From FEN-1191 sp036490715 (GTDB taxonomy: Bacteria; Pseudomonadota; Gammaproteobacteria; Steroidobacterales; Steroidobacteraceae), in the NCBI GenBank assembly GCA_036490715.1, contig DASXDL010000018.1, positions 1 through 64,000 of the forward strand: DNA of 64,000 bases, read 5' to 3'. Each line of letters starts with the position of its first letter. The first letter of the stretch is position 1. A model generated the notes under the pieces. It searched no databases. It was given only the letters and a program-made list of their open reading frames with translations, and was not told the DNA's origin. The position numbers were made by a program, and so were the translations under genes. This document shows, one piece after another, positions 62,375 through 64,000 of this stretch.

Positions 62375-63598
62375 CTAGCTGGCGTACTGCGCTTCGGCGT
62401 CTTCGCCGCCGGTCTCATCGGTCTGCGGCTCCGCCTCCGGCGCCGATCGCTGATTGAGTACCCGCGGGTGACAGAGCGAGTCCCAGATCCGCTTGCCCAT
62501 CAGGCCCAGGTGAACCAGGCAGCCCCGAACGTTCCAGTTGGGCGCGCAGTACGACCACACGCCGATGGTCAGCGGCTTGAAACTGCGCGACCACGGCGGC
62601 GCATTCACCAGGCTGACGACCGCGGTATGCGGATCCTCGCAGGCGTTCTGCAGCGTGCGCTCGAGCAACAGGTTGCCCGGCGCAATGTGAGCGTGAGCAT
62701 CGCTAAAACCAATCTTCAGGATATTCAGGGTGCGCCCGAGCTGCAGACAGAACTGTCCGGCCACGGCCTGCTCGTCGTGCCAGAGGATATTGATCACGCA
62801 GCCGTTACGTACACCGAACTCGCGCACCAGAGCGCGGTAGAACGCCAGCATCGCCGACTGACAGCGAATGGCCGAGGCGCTGCCGGAAGTGCCTTTCCAT
62901 CCTGAGGCTTCGAGCTCCACCATCTGCTCAAATGCCGGGCCGACCTCCTCCGGTCGACGATACGACTGAAACCGAAGGGGCGCCGTGCGCTCGGCCCGAC
63001 GCGCCAGCCGACGCAGGTTGCGCTTGAATGATCCGGACATGGCGCGAGTCGCGTGGTCGTAGTTGCCGCTGGTGTCAAAGTAGCTGCTGCCATCGTGCCG
63101 CAGCGCCAGGGTCGCGGCAGGCTGACGTGCCCTGAAGGCATGCGCGATCGCCGAGTCCTCGGCCACCTTGCGGATGCGCAGCTCATCCCAGCGGATGGTG
63201 CGTTGGCTGCGCAACCAGTCGGTCAGTTGGCACAGCAGGTGTTCATTTTCCGGGGTCTGCGCAAAGACGAAGTCCGACAACTGCATCTGATCGTCATCGA
63301 TGGTTCCGAACACCCGCGGGCGCAGACCGCTGATGCAATGCGACTGGAACTGGCACGGGAACACCGCCACCAGCGATTGGTCGCGGTAGGCGGCGATGAA
63401 CCAGACGCTCGCGGCGTCCGCGGCAAGCGATGACAGGTAGGCGCGATACCACTCCGGAAAATGCATGAAGCGCGCGCCGGTGATGCTCTGCGCCAGCAGG
63501 TTCCATTCCGGGGTCAGGCGCCTGAGGCCTTCCAGCCCCTGATAGGCGATGAAACTGGGCTCTTCGAGTTCGTCGACGGCGAGCAGGTTGGCGTTCAT
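62375..63598 (-). CDS. FemAB/CelD-like GNAT-fold acetyltransferase
   Basis: 407 residues. The fold is the CelD/BcsL-type (GNAT-like) family: LAQSITGARFMHFPEWYRAYLSSL, VFPCQFQSHCISG, SGSFKRNLRRLARRAERTAPL, VELEASGWKGTSGSA, then LILWHDEQAVAGQFCLQLGRTLNILKIGFSDAHAHIAPGNLL. Proteins of this kind occur in exopolysaccharide and cell-envelope clusters and probably transfer acyl or amino-acyl groups. Convergent with the decarboxylase gene (10 bases). ATG at 63598 preferred over a TTG at 63616. The C-terminal 50 residues are polar and low-complexity. Confidence 0.8.
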   Translation of the reverse strand: MNANLLAVDELEEPSFIAYQGLEGLRRLTPEWNLLAQSITGARFMHFPEWYRAYLSSLAADAASVWFIAAYRDQSLVAVFPCQFQSHCISGLRPRVFGTIDDDQMQLSDFVFAQTPENEHLLCQLTDWLRSQRTIRWDELRIRKVAEDSAIAHAFRARQPAATLALRHDGSSYFDTSGNYDHATRAMSGSFKRNLRRLARRAERTAPLRFQSYRRPEEVGPAFEQMVELEASGWKGTSGSASAIRCQSAMLAFYRALVREFGVRNGCVINILWHDEQAVAGQFCLQLGRTLNILKIGFSDAHAHIAPGNLLLERTLQNACEDPHTAVVSLVNAPPWSRSFKPLTIGVWSYCAPNWNVRGCLVHLGLMGKRIWDSLCHPRVLNQRSAPEAEPQTDETGGEDAEAQYAS

Positions 63599-63703
63599 GC
63601 CAACATTCAAGAGCAACTAGGTCGTCGCCGCGGTGACCGATGTCAGAATCCGTGAAGCATTAATCTAGCAGCTGGCTGACACCGCCCAGATTATGTTGAG
63701 ACC

Positions 63704-64000
63704 CTAGAGCTCGAACGGCAGATACGCCTGCGCCGCAGCGCGATCCAGGCGCCGCACGCCGGCCGGCGCCGCCGCTAACGCCGCCGCAGTCAGGCCGGCG
63801 CTGCGCTGCTGCACCTCCTCATCAACAGGGCCCTGGGGCACGCCCTGCTCCCGGGCGGGCTCGGAAGCCGCCGTCGGCGAGTCCGGACGCAGGCGCCGTT
63901 TCAAGTCTCCGAGCCACGCGCGCAGATTGTGCACGCTGGCGCGCCGGATCAACTGCACGCTGATGGCCTCGATCGGCTCGGCGTTCCAACGATGCTTGTA
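63704..64000 (-). CDS. Unidentified protein, C-terminal fragment (5' end outside window)
   Basis: An open frame runs from the window edge to a stop at 63704 (99 codons), coding YKHRWNAEPIEAISVQLIRR followed by an RLRPDSPTAASEPAREQG linker and an alanine-rich tail AAAPAGVRRLDRAAAQAYLPFEL. The basic aromatic start resembles the ends of GNAT/FemAB-type proteins, which would fit a tandem of the neighbouring acetyltransferase gene, but that is a guess. The true start is beyond the window. Function unknown. Confidence 0.55.
   Translation of the reverse strand, partial: YKHRWNAEPIEAISVQLIRRASVHNLRAWLGDLKRRLRPDSPTAASEPAREQGVPQGPVDEEVQQRSAGLTAAALAAAPAGVRRLDRAAAQAYLPFEL

Overview
The window is very GC-rich chromosomal DNA from a gammaproteobacterium. 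The lepA-lepB-DUF4845-rnc-era-recO-pdxJ-acpS string, the rpoE-rseA-rseB module, sdhCDAB with sdhE, ygfZ and csiV next to mfd are all gammaproteobacterial gene sets. The aryl-polyene-type pigment cluster suggests a relative of the Xanthomonadales/Nevskiales, but I cannot fix the genus. Coding density is extreme. Most neighbouring genes overlap by 1 or 4 bases (ATGA, GTGA, TTGA), and no gene-free stretch exceeds about 200 bases. I see no rRNA, tRNA, IS element or CRISPR array.

Layout. 1-1801: ABC ATPase (cut by the window edge) plus MacA/HlyD-type adaptor, divergent from mfd. 1890-6016: mfd and csiV. 6013-17221 (minus): one long housekeeping operon from lepA down to nagZ and a degenerate PAS-GGDEF protein. 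17242-20030 (minus): rpoE-rseA-rseB and a glutaredoxin-like gene, with a candidate sigma-E promoter. 20227-24023 (minus): sdhCDAB bracketed by two SDH assembly factors, a DUF1674/SDHAF4-like peptide upstream and SdhE downstream. 24104-28511: ygfZ, a large GAF/PAS/GGDEF/EAL protein and a DUF374 acyltransferase.

28598-44118 (plus) is the most distinctive region: 16 consecutive genes resembling aryl-polyene/xanthomonadin biosynthesis. They comprise a fatty-acyl-AMP ligase fused to a carrier domain, a flavin halogenase-like enzyme with the WxWxIP signature, two acyltransferases, a glycosyltransferase, an ACP, a second adenylating enzyme, two hotdog dehydratases, a KS plus a KS-like chain-length-factor protein, and a ketoreductase. 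They also include a LolA-like protein with an MMPL exporter, an alpha/beta hydrolase and a NodB-type deacetylase. The likely product is a polyene made on an ACP, possibly halogenated, joined to a lipid and moved to the outer membrane.

44169-44900 holds two small secreted proteins of unknown function and an AT-rich inverted repeat. 44961-53004 is a tetrapyrrole block: LpxL-like acyltransferase, hemJ, hemN, hemE, an OmpR-type two-component pair, a hemC-hemD-like fusion and a short, divergent hemA. The regulators sit inside the heme operon. 53177-56847: secreted aldose epimerase and a hybrid histidine kinase with three near-repeated PAS domains. 56964-62364 (plus): a catabolic group (EthD-like, GMC oxidoreductase, SDR, aldehyde dehydrogenase, amidohydrolase-type decarboxylase). 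62375-64000 (minus): a FemAB/CelD-like acetyltransferase and the end of another gene that runs off the window.

A recurrent sequence feature is a -10-like hexamer (TATAAT, TAGAAT, TAAAAT and similar) 8-11 bases before start codons, which suggests leaderless or near-leaderless transcripts for several operons.
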